Assembly (NCBI GenBank): GCA_022835495.1
Contig: BQOK01000001.1
Location: 2,108,001-2,172,000, forward strand
DNA from: Oscillospiraceae bacterium
GTDB taxonomy: Bacteria; Bacillota; Clostridia; Oscillospirales; Ruminococcaceae
Direction: 5' to 3'
DNA length: 64,000 nt
In this document: piece after piece, positions 45,123 to 52,872 of the stretch
Layout of the letters: every line of letters begins with the position of its first letter
Numbering within the stretch: position 1 is the first letter of the stretch
Program-made: the position numbers and the translations under genes
The notes under the pieces: model-generated
Seen by the model: the letters and a program-made list of their open reading frames with translations, nothing else
Told to the model about the DNA's origin: nothing
The model's database searches: none

Positions 45123-45527
45123 TTATTCCGCGGGCGCGTCTTCCCCAGCCGGCGCGGCTTTCGCTTCCTTTTTCGCCGTCAGGGCGCAAAGCTTGTCCAC
45201 CAGCTCGGGCAGCATGTTCAGCGCGCGGTCCACCGTGCTGTTGGAATCCGCCAGCTGGATGGTGCGCACATTGCCGTCCCTGATCACAAGAAACGCCACC
45301 GGCGTGACCGACACGCCCGCGCCGCTGCCGCCGCCGAACAGCTCCTTGGTCGTTTTTGCGCCGAAGTCCGACCCGCCCGAGGCAAACCCAAAGGTCACCT
45401 TCGACACAGGCAGGATCATGGCGCCCTCCACCGTGATGGGGTCCCCAATGATGGTGTTGGAGCCCACCATTTCCCGGATCTTATCCAACGTAACGCCCAT
45501 CAGACCTTCCAGCGGCCGTTCTGCCAT
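45123..45527 (-). CDS. ytfJ: GerW/YtfJ family sporulation protein
   Basis: A 134-residue protein with the family pattern: an N-terminal LDKIREMVGSNTIIGDPIT, the central ILPVSKVTFGFASGGS, a glycine-rich GGGSGAGVSVTPVAFLV and a charged tail. In Bacillus it is a forespore protein needed for normal germination. It directly follows the DUF2953 gene, as ytfI-ytfJ in Bacillus, adding to the sporulation content of this window. Confidence 0.93.
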   Translation of the reverse strand: MAERPLEGLMGVTLDKIREMVGSNTIIGDPITVEGAMILPVSKVTFGFASGGSDFGAKTTKELFGGGSGAGVSVTPVAFLVIRDGNVRTIQLADSNSTVDRALNMLPELVDKLCALTAKKEAKAAPAGEDAPAE

Positions 45528-45561
45528 ACCGTATACCTCCTAAAAGGGCCAGGCCCCTTTT

Positions 45562-46275
45562 TTAAATGACGTGCTGCTTTTTCAGGCGCACCAGCGCCCA
45601 AATGCATGCTATTAACATTATAATCGCGTGGGCGGTAATTTTACAAGAGAAAAATGCCTTTCCCGCGTTTTCACCGGTATAATCCGGCTCCAATTCATAC
45701 TGTGCAAATTCCAGCCGGAAAAAATTCTGCAAAGCGCCCAGCGCCGCGCCCAACACCGCGTGCAGCCGCCCCACCGCCAGGGCGGTGGCCGCTGCGTCCT
45801 GCCCGTGCACGGGCAGATACACCCGGATATGGTGCACCCGCAGCGCCGCCAGCACCTTGCCCATAAAACCGCCCGCTGTTCCGGCAATGCCGCGCACCGC
45901 GTCCAGCGTCAGCTCAAAGCGCTTTTCCGGGGCCGCGCTTTTTGCCGCCTTTTGCCCTGCAGCCGTTTTTTTTCGCCCGCTTTGCGGGTCGTTCCCAGCC
46001 GCGCCCGGCGCTTTTTCCTGCTCCGGCGGGGCTTTGGCCGATCCTTTCGGCGCCTTCCCGCCGCCTGGCGTTTTGCTCTTTTTCTTTTCTGCTTTTTCTT
46101 TCCGGGGGAAAAGCCGGATGCGCACGCCAAACACCCGCACATTGGCCCAGGTCCCCTTTTCGCCGCTCCACCCAAGCTCTGCCGTAACCGGCGCCAGCAG
46201 GGTTGCCGTCAGCAGGGCCAACAGCCCCAAGAGGATCCACAAAAGCACCTTCAGGATCAGCCACAAAACGGCCAT
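45562..46275 (-). CDS. DUF2953 family membrane protein (YtfI-like)
   Basis: A 237-residue protein with an N-terminal hydrophobic segment (about 3-30), a long Lys/Pro/Ala-rich linker (about 55-118) and a C-terminal part with the family pattern FEPDYTGEN-like (YELEPDYTGENAGKAFF) and a last membrane helix (about 213-230). Function unknown; linked to ytfJ in many spore formers. The start follows the scpB stop directly. Confidence 0.88.
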   Translation of the reverse strand: MAVLWLILKVLLWILLGLLALLTATLLAPVTAELGWSGEKGTWANVRVFGVRIRLFPRKEKAEKKKSKTPGGGKAPKGSAKAPPEQEKAPGAAGNDPQSGRKKTAAGQKAAKSAAPEKRFELTLDAVRGIAGTAGGFMGKVLAALRVHHIRVYLPVHGQDAAATALAVGRLHAVLGAALGALQNFFRLEFAQYELEPDYTGENAGKAFFSCKITAHAIIMLIACIWALVRLKKQHVI

Positions 46276-46866
46276 TTACGCCTCTCCCCTATTCTGCGGC
46301 GGCTCGGTGTTCTCGGGCAGCTCTCCGGTCTCGGCATACTGCTCCAGCGGCAGCTCGTCGCCGTGCAGCGGCGGCAGCTGGCTCAGGCTCTCCAGCCCAA
46401 AGGTGCGCAAAAACACCTCCGTGGTCCGAAAGCTCACCGGGCGGCCGGGCAAATCCAGCCGGCCCGCCTCCTCGATCAGCCCCTTTTCCAGCAGCTTCGC
46501 CACGGTGGACGAGGAATCCACCCCCCGCACCTGCTCCACAAACCCGCGGGACACCGGCTGGTTGTAGGCAATGATCGCCAGCACCTCCAGCGCCGCCTGC
46601 GAGAGCGGCGTGTTGCGGCGGGTGTCCAGAATGCGCTTGACCGGCGGCGCGTACTGGTTTTTGGTGGCGAGCTGCCAGGCGTCCTCCAGCTGCAGCAGGC
46701 ATAGGCCCCGGCCCGGCTCGGAATAATCGTCCCGCAGCGCCAGCAGCACCCGCTCCACCGTGGGCTGCTCGATCTCCAGCACCTCGGCCAGGCGCGCCGC
46801 CGTGACCGGCTCCGCGTGCGCAAACAGCATGGCCTCAATGGCGCCCTTGCATTCTTTCAAGTCCAT
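46276..46866 (-). CDS. scpB: Segregation and condensation protein B
   Basis: Regulatory subunit of the SMC condensin complex, binding ScpA. It has 196 residues with two winged-helix domains; the conserved patterns ARLAEVLEI, LEVLAIIAYNQPVSR and VDSSSTVAKLLEKGLIEE are visible. The ATG at 46866 follows AGGAG; an upstream extension to 46929 overlaps scpA. Its stop is adjacent to the DUF2953 start. Confidence 0.96.
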   Translation of the reverse strand: MDLKECKGAIEAMLFAHAEPVTAARLAEVLEIEQPTVERVLLALRDDYSEPGRGLCLLQLEDAWQLATKNQYAPPVKRILDTRRNTPLSQAALEVLAIIAYNQPVSRGFVEQVRGVDSSSTVAKLLEKGLIEEAGRLDLPGRPVSFRTTEVFLRTFGLESLSQLPPLHGDELPLEQYAETGELPENTEPPQNRGEA

Positions 46867-46870
46867 AACT

Positions 46871-47587
46871 TCAGTTCTCCTGCGTTTTTGCGTATCCCCG
46901 CCGCACAGACAGGGTCTCGTCGTCGCCAATGGTCACGCGCCCGGCGCGCACCAATTCCAGCACAGCCAAAAAGGTGGCCACGGTCTGGCTGCGGCTGTCC
47001 TGCTTTGGGAACAGGCTGCGCAGCCGGCTCACCTTGCCCGTCACCAGGCTGCGCAGCACATGCACCACCCGGCTCGCCACCGATACAAAGGGCGCGGTGA
47101 CCAGCGGTTCAAAGCGCTCCTGGCTGGGCTGGGCCCTGCGCAGCCCGCGCCCCATTAGGGCGTTCCACGCCTGCTCCAGCAAAAAGGGCTCGTGCTTCAG
47201 GGTGTAGGTATTGTCAAACTCCATCTGCATCGGCTCGCGCACCGCCGCAAACGTGTGGGCCGCCGCCTCGCCCATTTTCTTCGCGATCTCCTTGCAGGCG
47301 CTGTATTCGATCAACTGGCCGGTCAGTTCCTCTTTCATTCGCTCGGCTTCCTCGCTGCGGGGCAGCAAAAGGAAGCTCTTCATCTGCACCAGGCGGGCGG
47401 CCATCTCGATAAATTCGCTGGCCACCTCCAGCCTGCCCGTGGTAAGCGTGTCGATCAGCGCTGTATACTGGTCGATCAGGTCCAGGATCGCCACCTCGTA
47501 AAGGTTCATTTTGTTTTTGCTCACCAGATACAGCAGCAGATCCAGCGGGCCTTCAAACTCTTCCAGTTTAAACGTAAGGGTCTCCAT
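46871..47587 (-). CDS. scpA: Segregation and condensation protein A
   Basis: Kleisin of the SMC complex that links the two SMC heads. It has 238 residues. The N-terminal FEGPLDLLLYLVSKNKMNLYE-like pattern (broken here for length: FEGPLDLLLYLV, then KMNLYEVAI) is diagnostic, and the C-terminal winged helix is present. scpA is followed 4 nt later by scpB. Confidence 0.96.
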   Translation of the reverse strand: METLTFKLEEFEGPLDLLLYLVSKNKMNLYEVAILDLIDQYTALIDTLTTGRLEVASEFIEMAARLVQMKSFLLLPRSEEAERMKEELTGQLIEYSACKEIAKKMGEAAAHTFAAVREPMQMEFDNTYTLKHEPFLLEQAWNALMGRGLRRAQPSQERFEPLVTAPFVSVASRVVHVLRSLVTGKVSRLRSLFPKQDSRSQTVATFLAVLELVRAGRVTIGDDETLSVRRGYAKTQEN

Positions 47588-47611
47588 GTGCAGCTCTTTT
47601 CTCTTTTAATA

Positions 47612-48295
47612 TCACACACTCACGCCGGAGGCGGCCCGCAGCAGCAGGTCCACAAAACCGGTGAGCTTTAACAGCAGGTTCAGCACCCAGTTGTTCACAA
47701 GGGCCAGCGGCCGGTCGAACACCCCCAGCAGCAGCAATGCGGCCATGGCAAAAAAGATATAGCGCTCGTACTGCATCACCTTGAAATACAGCCGCCTTGG
47801 CAGAAACACCAGCAGCATGCGGCTACCGTCCAGCGGGGGCAGCGGGATCAGGTTGAACACCGCCAGCGAAACGTTCATCAGCACCATATATAAGGTGAAC
47901 AGATACAAAAGGTCCGAAAAAACGCCGCCGGGCAGCGCCGGGTAGAAAAACAGCACCAGCTTGTACACAATGGTGGCCACGAACGCCAACAGCAGATTGA
48001 AAACGGGCCCCGCCGCCGCGCTGATGGCCATGCCGGCCTTGGGGTTTTTAAAGCGGGCCGGGTTCACCCCCACAGGTTTTGCCCAGCCGAAGCCCGCCAC
48101 GATCATGCACAGCGCGCCGATGGGGTCAAAGTGGGCCAACGGGTTCAGGGTGAGCCTGCCCGCGTCCTTTGCGGTGGTGTCGCCCAGTTTGGCGCTCACA
48201 AAAGCGTGGGCGGCCTCGTGCACCGGGATCACGATCAGCATCACCAGCGCCCGGGCAAGGTAACTCAAGATCTGCGTTGTGCTGAGCAGCCCCAT
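47612..48295 (-). CDS. Site-2 protease-like M50 metallopeptidase
   Basis: A 227-residue polytopic membrane protein. The zinc motif HEAAH is in the first part (about 25-29), and the second ligand motif reads NLIPLPPLDGSR (about 155-166). It is the short M50B type without a PDZ domain, distinct from rseP in this window. It often sits upstream of scpAB in Firmicutes. The ATG at 48295 follows AAAGGAGG. Confidence 0.93.
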   Translation of the reverse strand: MGLLSTTQILSYLARALVMLIVIPVHEAAHAFVSAKLGDTTAKDAGRLTLNPLAHFDPIGALCMIVAGFGWAKPVGVNPARFKNPKAGMAISAAAGPVFNLLLAFVATIVYKLVLFFYPALPGGVFSDLLYLFTLYMVLMNVSLAVFNLIPLPPLDGSRMLLVFLPRRLYFKVMQYERYIFFAMAALLLLGVFDRPLALVNNWVLNLLLKLTGFVDLLLRAASGVSV

Positions 48296-48337
48296 GCGGC
48301 AGCCTCCTTTGATTCGTTTTTGCACATATTACGTTTT

Positions 48338-48366
48338 ATTATACCGGTTTTGGATCGCTTACACAA
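48338..48366 (-). promoter_or_regulatory. Promoter of the M50-scpA-scpB-DUF2953-ytfJ unit
   Basis: Read on minus: TTGTGT (48361-48366), 17-bp spacer, TATAAT (48338-48343). Confidence 0.85.
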
Positions 48367-48415
48367 GTGAATTGTAATTTTACCGGGCTTTTGTGCAGAT
48401 ATTTCAAAAAATCGC

Positions 48416-48444
48416 TTGCAATTTTGTGCAGGGTCTGATATTAT
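48416..48444 (+). promoter_or_regulatory. Promoter of rpmB
   Basis: TTGCAA (48416-48421), 17-bp spacer, TATTAT (48439-48444), 34 nt before the rpmB start and divergent to the M50 promoter. Confidence 0.85.
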
Positions 48445-48478
48445 ATTTTAGCGACTTGATTATGAGGAGGTGCAGCAA

Positions 48479-48667
48479 ATGGCAAAGTGCGATTGTTGTG
48501 GCAAGGGCGTTTCCTTCGGCATTCAGGTGTCCCACTCTCACCGGCGTTCCAACCGGACCTGGAAGCCCAATGTGAAGCGTGTTAAGGCTATCGTAGACGG
48601 TTCTCCGAAGTACATCTACGCCTGCACCCGTTGCCTGCGCTCGGGCAAGGTTACCCGCGCGATCTGA
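48479..48667 (+). CDS. rpmB: 50S ribosomal protein L28 (zinc-binding form)
   Basis: Ribosomal protein of 62 residues. The C+ form is seen: CDCC at 4-7 and CTRC at about 51-54 form the zinc site. VSHSHRRSNRTWKPN matches the family core. GAGGAGG lies 8 nt before the ATG at 48479. It has its own promoter and terminator. In Bacillus rpmB is near spoVM; here it is about 23 kb away. Confidence 0.97.
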   Translation: MAKCDCCGKGVSFGIQVSHSHRRSNRTWKPNVKRVKAIVDGSPKYIYACTRCLRSGKVTRAI

Positions 48668-48688
48668 TTGATGCAGCAAAGCAAAATG

Positions 48689-48719
48689 GCCGGTCACATT
48701 TGTGACCGGCTTTTTGTTT
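48689..48719 (+). terminator. Terminator of rpmB
   Basis: Perfect 10-bp stem GCCGGTCACA/TGTGACCGGC with a 2-nt loop, then T5-G-T4. Confidence 0.93.
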
Positions 48720-48731
48720 TGCCGCGCTTTG

Positions 48732-48740
48732 TGCTATAAT
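48732..48740 (+). promoter_or_regulatory. Extended -10 promoter of yjdF
   Basis: TGC-TATAAT (48732-48740). The -35 is weak (a T-rich stretch inside the rpmB terminator run). Start of transcription is expected near 48747, which would leave a leader of about 115 nt. Confidence 0.75.
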
Positions 48741-48746
48741 GGCGCT

Positions 48747-48855
48747 GCAGGGATAAAAACACACTTTGGTTGGTAGTCCAAAGGCGGCGGCGCACCGCAA
48801 GTAGCCCTCCCCCTCCCGGGGTCGTCCGTTCCCTGAGTTTATTTTTAGGGAGGAA
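48747..48855 (+). ncRNA. yjdF riboswitch (azaaromatic-sensing RNA) leader
   Basis: A structured leader directly upstream of a yjdF gene, the position where the yjdF RNA motif is found in Firmicutes. Visible helices: CTTTGG/CCAAAG (48764-48769 with 48778-48783), a GC-rich GGCGG...CCGC element, and TTCCCT (48829-48834) pairing with AGGGA (48847-48851), which contains the ribosome site. Sequestering AGGGAGG would switch translation. Known members bind azaaromatic compounds. The assignment rests mainly on gene context and SD pairing, not a covariance search. Confidence 0.75.
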
Positions 48856-48861
48856 CGCGCA

Positions 48862-49278
48862 ATGGACACAGGTTATCTTTCGCTCACCGTTTATTTTGAG
48901 GCGCCCTTTTGGGTGGGCGTGGTGCAGCGGCACTGCCAGGGAAAGCTCACCGCCGCAAAAACCACCTTTGGGGCCGAACCCAGCGACCAGGAGGTTTGGC
49001 AGTGGGTGCTGGGGCGCTGGCACACGCTGCACTTCTCGCCCGCAGTAAAGGCGCCCATTCCCTGGCGGCCGGCAAGCCCCAAGCGGGCCCAGCGGCAAGC
49101 CGCCCAGGCGCTGGCGCAGCACGGGGTGGGCACCAAGGCCCAACAGGCGCTTGCCGCTCAGCGCGGGCAGAACAAGGAAAAACGGCAGAAAGAACAAAAG
49201 CAGCGCCGGCAGGCGCTGGCCGAACAGAAGTTTTTGCTGCGCCGGCAAAAGCGTCTGGAAAAGCACCGGGGCCGTTAA
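48862..49278 (+). CDS. yjdF: YjdF family (DUF2992) protein
   Basis: A 138-residue protein. The N-terminus forms a short beta region (VYFEAPFWVGVV), then SPKRAQRQAAQ, and a highly basic, Gln/Arg/Lys-rich helical C-terminus ending EKHRGR, just as Bacillus YjdF does. Its function is not established; the family is controlled by an azaaromatic-binding riboswitch, which suggests a role in tolerance to such compounds. AGGGAGG is 8 nt upstream of the ATG. Confidence 0.92.
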   Translation: MDTGYLSLTVYFEAPFWVGVVQRHCQGKLTAAKTTFGAEPSDQEVWQWVLGRWHTLHFSPAVKAPIPWRPASPKRAQRQAAQALAQHGVGTKAQQALAAQRGQNKEKRQKEQKQRRQALAEQKFLLRRQKRLEKHRGR

Positions 49279-49330
49279 CGGCCCCGGCAAAGTGATCCCC
49301 CCGCGGCAAGCCGCGGGGGGATCACTTTGC
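49266..49330. terminator. Twin hairpins ending yjdF and the ABC transporter gene
   Basis: A 22-bp palindrome (49266-49287) holds the yjdF stop codon. Next to it, a 20-bp perfect stem with CAAG loop (49287-49330) lies between the convergent yjdF and ABC genes. T-runs are short (CTTTAT), so strength depends on the stem. Likely bidirectional. Confidence 0.8.
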
Positions 49331-49339
49331 CTTTATGCC

Positions 49340-51019
49340 TCACGCCATGGCGTGCACGCCGCAGAATGTGCGGAACGCCTCGTTTTCCTGCTGCAGGTCG
49401 GCATAGCCGCCCGCGCCCTGTGCCACGCCGCCCTTTAAAAACAGCACCTGGTCGTAGCTTCCCAGCAGTTCCGGGTCCAGCTTGTGGGTGATGGTGATCA
49501 GGGTCAGTTCCGGCACCGCCAGCAGCTGCTGTTCAATATCCATGGCCGTTTGCAGGTCCACCGCGCTGGTGCCCTCGTCCAGGATCAGCAGCGGTGTTTT
49601 GCGGATCAACGCCCGGGCAATGGCAACGCGCTGGCGCTGCCCGCCCGAAAGGTTGGCCCCGTTCTCCCCCACCGGCGAATCCAGCCCGCCGCTGGTCTGG
49701 GGCAAAAATTTTGCCGCACCCGAAAGCTGCAGCGCCCGTTCCAGTTCCTCCTGCGAAAACTCCTCGCCCAGGCAGATGTTGTAGCGGATGCTCTCGTCGA
49801 ACATGGTCACGTTCTGGTGAATCACCGACACCATGCGCTGCAGCGCCTCCACATCCAGCCCGCGAAGCTCCTGCCCGTCGTAACAAATGGCGCCGTCGTA
49901 CCCGGCGTAGCAGCCGGTGAGCAGCCGGATCAGGCTGGTCTTGCCGCACCCGCTCTCGCCCACCACCGCATATTTTTTGCCCCGCTCAAACCCGCACCAA
50001 AGGCCCTGCAGCACCGGCTGGCCCGGTTCATAGCAAAAGCGCAGGTCCCGCACCTCGATCCCCTGGCGGAAGGTGGGCGCCTTTGCCCCGGTAAAGTCCG
50101 CCGGCTCATAATCGGCCAGCCCTTCCAGCCGTTCCAGCACCGGCTTCATGCTTTTTACCTTGGGCAGGTTTTGCAGCAATGCCATCACCGGCTGGATGAA
50201 GGTGCCGCTCAGCTGGATAAACGCGATCACCGCGCCCATGGTGATCCGGCCCTTCAGCAGCAAAAACGCCGCCAGAAAAATCACCGCGAACTGGGTCAGC
50301 GCGGCCAGCATCTGCGACAGGGTCTGGTTGGCGGCAAACAGGCGGTCCGCCGCGTACTTTGCGTCCGCCGCCGCCTCGTTTTCCCGTTCAAAGCTTTTCC
50401 CCGCCGCTTTTTTCATTCCATACGCCCGGATCACCTCGTACCCGGAAAACAGGTCCTTCAGCTTTGCGGTAAACACCGCCATCTGCCGCGAATACCCTTC
50501 CTGCCTGCGCTCCAGCGCCTTGCCGTACAGCGAGGGCACCAGGAACATCACCACCAGCCCCACCCCCAGGCAGGCGGTGACCAGCGGGCTCAAGTACAGC
50601 AGCAGCCCCAGGGTCACCAAAAACATCACCGCGCTCTCCACGGTAAGCAGCAGCGGCTGGATGTAATTCTCCTCCACCTGCTTTATGTCGTTGGTCAGCG
50701 CCGAGATATAATCCGCCGTGTTGTGCTCGGTGTAGTCCTCGTACCCGCGGCGGAACACCCCCTGGAACACCCGGCGGCGCAGCAGCAGTGTGATGCGCCG
50801 GATCAGCTTTTTGCCCAGCAGCTCGTAAATCCAATACAGGCTCCCCAGTGCGGCCAGATACAGCAGTGCGGCCAGCAGCACCTTTAAAAATCCCTCCATA
50901 TCCCCGGCCAGGGCCACGTCGGTGATTCTCTGCAAAAACAGTGCCAGCAGCACCATGGCGCTCGACGCCGCCACCCCGGCAAGCGCAGTGAGCGCCAGCA
51001 GGCCCTTGTTTTTCCTCAT
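49340..51019 (-). CDS. ABC transporter, fused permease and ATP-binding domains
   Basis: A 559-residue half-transporter of the exporter type: six transmembrane helices (about 5-300) and an NBD with GESGCGKTS (Walker A), LSGGQRQRVA (signature) and LLILDEGTS (Walker B). It probably works as a homodimer, exporting a drug or peptide. The ATG at 51019 is used; a TTG at 51031 with GGGGGAG upstream is a good alternative. It has its own promoter with an inverted repeat and lies behind an ArsR-type regulator gene. Confidence 0.92.
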   Translation of the reverse strand: MRKNKGLLALTALAGVAASSAMVLLALFLQRITDVALAGDMEGFLKVLLAALLYLAALGSLYWIYELLGKKLIRRITLLLRRRVFQGVFRRGYEDYTEHNTADYISALTNDIKQVEENYIQPLLLTVESAVMFLVTLGLLLYLSPLVTACLGVGLVVMFLVPSLYGKALERRQEGYSRQMAVFTAKLKDLFSGYEVIRAYGMKKAAGKSFERENEAAADAKYAADRLFAANQTLSQMLAALTQFAVIFLAAFLLLKGRITMGAVIAFIQLSGTFIQPVMALLQNLPKVKSMKPVLERLEGLADYEPADFTGAKAPTFRQGIEVRDLRFCYEPGQPVLQGLWCGFERGKKYAVVGESGCGKTSLIRLLTGCYAGYDGAICYDGQELRGLDVEALQRMVSVIHQNVTMFDESIRYNICLGEEFSQEELERALQLSGAAKFLPQTSGGLDSPVGENGANLSGGQRQRVAIARALIRKTPLLILDEGTSAVDLQTAMDIEQQLLAVPELTLITITHKLDPELLGSYDQVLFLKGGVAQGAGGYADLQQENEAFRTFCGVHAMA

Positions 51020-51061
51020 GCATTCCTTCAATGCTTTCTCCCCCTTGTTTGAATTGCACAA

Positions 51062-51115
51062 AGCATATCATAATATTAGATATATGTCAAACTATATTTT
51101 ATTTCCATCTAATAT
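51062..51115 (-). promoter_or_regulatory. ABC transporter promoter with ArsR-type operator candidate
   Basis: Read on minus: TTGACA (51085-51090), 17 bp, TATGCT (51062-51067). Inverted half-sites ATATTAGAT (51073-51081) and ATCTAATAT (51107-51115) flank the -35, the first within the spacer. The layout fits repression by the adjacent ArsR-family protein. Confidence 0.7.
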
Positions 51116-51123
51116 ATTCCAAC

Positions 51124-51153
51124 AAAAAAACGCGCCCCGAAAGGCGCGTTTTT
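51124..51153 (-). terminator. Terminator of the ArsR-type gene
   Basis: Stem AAACGCGCC-type (CGCGCC/GGCGCG core, 51131-51148) with T-runs on both strands, 7 nt after the regulator stop. It separates the regulator from the ABC gene. Confidence 0.85.
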
Positions 51154-51159
51154 GGTTCA

Positions 51160-52221
51160 TTATGTTTTTCCTGTTCTATTTTCCTGGCCGCCAAAGCGGC
51201 GGCACAGCGCTTCGGCCGCCTCCTCCACCGCCCGCTCCTTCACGCTGCAATAAACGCGCTTATCCTCCTGGCGCATCTCCAGCAGCCCGGCCGTGAGCAA
51301 AAGGTCCAAATGGTGCGAAATGGTGGCCGGGGTAAGGCCCAGCGCCTGGGCCAGCTCGGCGTTGTAGCTGCCGCCCCGCCGTGCGAGCTCATCCATAATG
51401 GCGAGCCGCGTTTTGTCCCCCAGCGCCTTCAGGCGCGCAGCCAGCATCTGATCCGCCTCGCCCTTGCTTTGTGAAAGCTCCATCAACGGCTCGCACAACA
51501 GGCCGCAATAGCAGATCTCGTCCGCGATCAGCAGGCCGAACGCCACCGCCAGGCTGGGCCACACGCAGGCAACATCCTCCGGCTTTTTCACAAAATAGGC
51601 GCCGCCCAGGCGCATGGGGTCGGTGCCCATCCTGCCGATCAGCGCCTCCAGCGGCTTTGCCACCGCCTGCTGCGCCTTTTTTTGGGCGGGCAGGTTGCGC
51701 TCCAATAGGGCCGCCATGCGCAAAAACGAGGGGCGGGGGTCGCACAGCAGCTCAAAGGCCCGCCAGCGGTCCGCCTCGTCCAGGCTCGTCTTCCGCACAA
51801 ACTCCATCAGCGCGCGGGCGTCCCCCGCCGCCTGCCCGGTGGGCGGCTCCCCTTCCTCTTCAAAATAAATGCCGCACGCGTGGATGCACACCTCGGTCAG
51901 CCGCTGCGCGTCCCAGTCCCTGCGCTCCAGCTGGCTTGGATCCTGCAAAAAGGGCAGCACCCGCATAAAAAAGATCGCGTAACTGCCCTGGAGAAGCTCC
52001 TCATCCCCCGGTTCCAGCTTTTGATTCTGCGCGAAGACCCGGAAGTATTTGTCGTAAGCCTTTCCATTCCGCGAATAGAACGCCTCGCCGTCCAGCCCAA
52101 ACTCGCTCAAATGCCGGATCGTTTCCTCCCGCACAAAGCGGGGATCGCCCTGCGCGCAGAGCAGCAGCAGGCTGGCTGTTTCAAACAGCGGGTCAAGCTG
52201 ATCGTGCACTTTATATTCCAT
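51160..52221 (-). CDS. ArsR-family regulator with long N-terminal domain
   Basis: A 353-residue protein, far longer than a simple ArsR (about 100). The C-terminal 90 residues hold the winged helix (KALGDKTRLAIMDELARRGG, then LTPATISHHLDLLLTAGLLE). The first 250 residues form an alpha-helical domain I do not recognise, seen in other large ArsR-type regulators of Clostridia. No typical metal cysteine pair lies in the recognition helix. AAGGAGG precedes the ATG at 52221. Presumed regulator of the adjacent ABC exporter. Confidence 0.85.
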   Translation of the reverse strand: MEYKVHDQLDPLFETASLLLLCAQGDPRFVREETIRHLSEFGLDGEAFYSRNGKAYDKYFRVFAQNQKLEPGDEELLQGSYAIFFMRVLPFLQDPSQLERRDWDAQRLTEVCIHACGIYFEEEGEPPTGQAAGDARALMEFVRKTSLDEADRWRAFELLCDPRPSFLRMAALLERNLPAQKKAQQAVAKPLEALIGRMGTDPMRLGGAYFVKKPEDVACVWPSLAVAFGLLIADEICYCGLLCEPLMELSQSKGEADQMLAARLKALGDKTRLAIMDELARRGGSYNAELAQALGLTPATISHHLDLLLTAGLLEMRQEDKRVYCSVKERAVEEAAEALCRRFGGQENRTGKT

Positions 52222-52288
52222 GGCTGCTCCCTCCTTTCCAAGCCTCCCGGAACAGCGCGCTGCCGTTCCTTTTTTCAAAAAGCCAAGG

Positions 52289-52810
52289 TCAGCTTCCCAT
52301 TACCGTTTCTTTCAAATATCTGTCAAAGGCATCGTATTCCGCTTGTGTGAGCCTCTGCGGATGTGACATCACCACCAGGCGATGGCCCCCGCGGCCCGCG
52401 CGGTAGGGGGGATGCAGATGTTCAAACCCGTTTGCCGCATATCCTGCCCGCTCATAAAAGCCCTTTCGCCGGGCGGAAACCTCGTCCTCCGGCGGGTCGA
52501 TCTCCAAAATTACAGGCTTTTTTCGCCGGTTCAGCAGTTCCAGCGCCCGTTGGCCGTATTTTTGGTTGCGCATTTCGGGGTCAATGCAAAAATGCTCCAC
52601 ATAGATGAATCCTTCTGTTTCCCAGCACAAAAGAATTCCCACCAGCTCATTTTCCTCACAGATCAGGTTGAACTGGTACTCCCCATGCTTCATGATCTTT
52701 GCCTGCGAGGAAACCTCCCTCTGCTCATGGGGCGGAAAACTTGCGCCGTACAGCTCCATCGCCTTTAAATAGAGGTTGCCCTGCTGTGTTTGCAGCCGTT
52801 CAAAATGCAT
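52289..52810 (-). CDS. GNAT-family N-acetyltransferase
   Basis: A 173-residue protein with a GNAT layout: central strands VGILLCWETEGFIYVEHFCI-like (GILLCWETEG, then YVEHFCIDPEMR) followed by the acetyl-CoA loop, NQKYGQRALE, and a later GFYERAGYAANGF. The start at 52810 follows GGGGGCGGGG. Substrate unknown. It lies between the methyltransferase and the ArsR-type gene in the same direction, with gaps of about 65 nt. Confidence 0.88.
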   Translation of the reverse strand: MHFERLQTQQGNLYLKAMELYGASFPPHEQREVSSQAKIMKHGEYQFNLICEENELVGILLCWETEGFIYVEHFCIDPEMRNQKYGQRALELLNRRKKPVILEIDPPEDEVSARRKGFYERAGYAANGFEHLHPPYRAGRGGHRLVVMSHPQRLTQAEYDAFDRYLKETVMGS

Positions 52811-52872
52811 TTTCCCCGCCCCCTGTTCCGAGCAAGCCCGGCTCAACCAGCCGCAGCTTTTTGCCCGGCGTA

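Noticed and set aside
52246-52275. Terminator between GNAT and ArsR-type genes
   Set aside because: The GGAAC/GTTCC hairpin is short and its T-run lies on the plus strand, where no gene ends.
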